13,231 nt of DNA from an uncultured Collinsella sp. (lineage in GTDB: Bacteria; Actinomycetota; Coriobacteriia; Coriobacteriales; Coriobacteriaceae): NCBI GenBank assembly GCA_905207425.1, contig CAJLLB010000044.1:1-13231 (forward strand), given 5' to 3'. Numbering within the stretch: the first letter of the stretch is position 1; the number at the start of each line of letters is the position of its first letter. The notes beneath the pieces are model-generated. The model ran no database searches. It saw only the letters and a list, made by a program, of their open reading frames with translations, and was not told where the DNA came from. Both the position numbers and the translations under genes were made by a program. Shown one piece after another: positions 11,995-13,231 of this stretch.

Positions 11995-13205
11995 ATGGAT
12001 CGAAACGAACTCGACCCCAGCGTCCCCAGCGCCACGGAGGTCAAGAAGATCCCCCTCATCATTAAGGTGTACGCCGTCCTGTGCATCCTGTCCGGCGTGG
12101 GCACGCTCCCCTCGGTCGGCGCCTTTATGTGGCAGGTCATCACCGCGCTCATCAACGGCAACGCCGCCGCCAAGCTCGGTGATAACACCCTGGTCGCGGT
12201 TGGCCTTATCGTCGCCGGCATCATGCTCTCGGCTGCCAGTGCCGTCATCTTGATCATCTTTGGCCTAGACCTCATCAAGAACCAGCGCCGCAATGCCGCC
12301 CGTCTGTCCTATATCCTTATCGCGTTTACCGTCGTCGAGCTTTTGGTTGACGTGATGCTCCAGGGCATCGGGCCCTTCTTGCTTCGCCCTGCCATCCAGC
12401 TCGGCATCCTCGTCGCGCTTTCGGCCACCGTCGACCCCACGCTACGCCAGGAGCGCGAGCTGCAGCGCCGCCTGCAGGAGATGCTCGACCGCGACGCCGC
12501 CGCCGAGGGCATGCTCGGGCGCGATGAAACCGGCGAAGGCTACATCAAACTCAACTACTTCAACCTGTTCTGGGTATTCTTTGTCTGCTGCATACTCGGC
12601 CTGATCGCCGAGGACATCTGGCACATGACGGTCGACGACCCGGGCGTCTACCAGAACCGCGCCGGCATGCTGTTTGGTCCCTTCAGCCCCATCTACGGAT
12701 TTGGCGCCGTACTCATGACCATGGTGCTCAACCGCTTCTACAAAAAGAACCCCATCATTATCTTTTTGGTGAGCGCGCTGCTCGGCGCAAGCTTTGAGGT
12801 GTTCGTGGGCTGGTTTATGCAAACCTCGTTTGGCGTGGTCTCGTGGAGCTACTCGCATATGAAGCTCTTTGGCATGCCCGATCCGCTCGCCGTCCTTACC
12901 GGCGGACGTACCTGTGGGGTCTGGGTGGCCTCATCTGGATCAAGCTGCTGCTGCCGAGGCTACTCAAGCTCATCAACATGATTCCGTGGAAGAGCCGCTA
13001 CTCGGCCACCGTCATCTTTACCATCATTATGCTGGTCGATGGCGTTATGACGCTGCAGTCGCTCGATTATTGGTATCAGCGCGTCAACGGCACGGAACCG
13101 GATATTCCCGTTGCGCAGTTCTACGGCAAGTACTTCGATAATGACTTTATGGAGAATCGCTTCCAGAGCATGACCATGAGCCCCAAGGATGCGACGCGCG
13201 TGTAG
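11995..13205 (+). pseudogene. CmpB-domain membrane protein ('putative ABC transporter permease'), frameshifted
   Basis: GAGAAAGG lies 6 nt before ATG at 11995. The first frame encodes about 306 sensible residues: several hydrophobic segments (about 22-48, 66-92, 104-142), a charged linker (149-182), then a domain starting NYFNLFWVFFVCCILGLIAE (187-206) with GPFSPIYGFGA (228-238). This matches the CmpB-like family often labelled 'putative ABC transporter permease' without proof of transport. Sense is lost after LTGGRT (12912) and the first frame stops at 12981. The expected continuation (LWGLGGLIWIKLLLPRLLK, then IPWKSRYS and LVDGVMTLQSLDYWYQR) resumes in another frame from about 12912 to TAG at 13203-13205. 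Restoring the frame needs 3n+1 extra bases. It is either a real null mutation or a sequence error. Confidence 0.8.
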
Positions 13206-13231
13206 CGTCCACCGCGCCCAAAACGCAAAAT

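Noticed and set aside
12905..12925. Programmed ribosomal frameshift in the CmpB-domain gene
   Set aside because: No canonical slippery heptamer is present, and a simple slip would still leave the protein short of several expected residues. A deletion or sequence error is simpler.

Overview
This 13.2 kb window is a high-GC, gene-dense bacterial chromosome segment with mostly minus-strand operons. Gene content, codon use and gene organisation suggest a gut Coriobacteriia member, most likely Collinsella or a close relative. That assignment rests on recognition of the protein families, not on a search. The genes are ordinary housekeeping and transport genes; the non-coding DNA between them is less ordinary.

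Layout. (1) 1-1468, plus strand: the last 24 codons (23 residues and a stop) of a gene resembling the small subunit of NADH-dependent ferredoxin:NADP+ oxidoreductase, overlapping a complete large-subunit gene (nfnB/gltA-like), then an intrinsic terminator. (2) 5296-1595, minus strand: a polar amino acid ABC importer operon (ATPase, Tat-type lipoprotein binding protein, two permeases) with a cytidylate-kinase-like gene at its 3' end. (3) 7290-5572, minus strand: a membrane-anchored parvulin foldase followed by a YqeY-like GatB/YqeY-domain gene and a terminator. (4) 7925-7461, minus strand: a lone galactitol-type PTS IIA protein. (5) 11700-8078, minus strand: purine operon purF-purM-purN with a terminator. 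(6) 11995-13205, plus strand: a multi-pass membrane protein with a C-terminal CmpB-like domain, broken by a frameshift near 12912 and transcribed divergently from purF.

How the genes work together. PurF, PurN and PurM catalyse steps 1, 3 and 5 of de novo IMP synthesis. PurF consumes glutamine and appears to be the Fe-S-containing, propeptide-processed type. The ABC importer would bring in a polar amino acid. The Nfn-like enzyme would balance NADH, NADPH and reduced ferredoxin in an anaerobe.

Most notable observations. Seven intergenic hairpins share a GGGGACAG-type core, but each has its own private pair of complementary arms. They look like one dispersed element family with a constant loop and variable stems. 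Second, the nfnB-like gene changes codon usage abruptly around nt 380-410 (all five early Arg codons are CGG, none of the fifteen later ones), which suggests recombination or an assembly chimera. Third, the CmpB-domain gene is frameshifted, probably with a few codons missing at the break.
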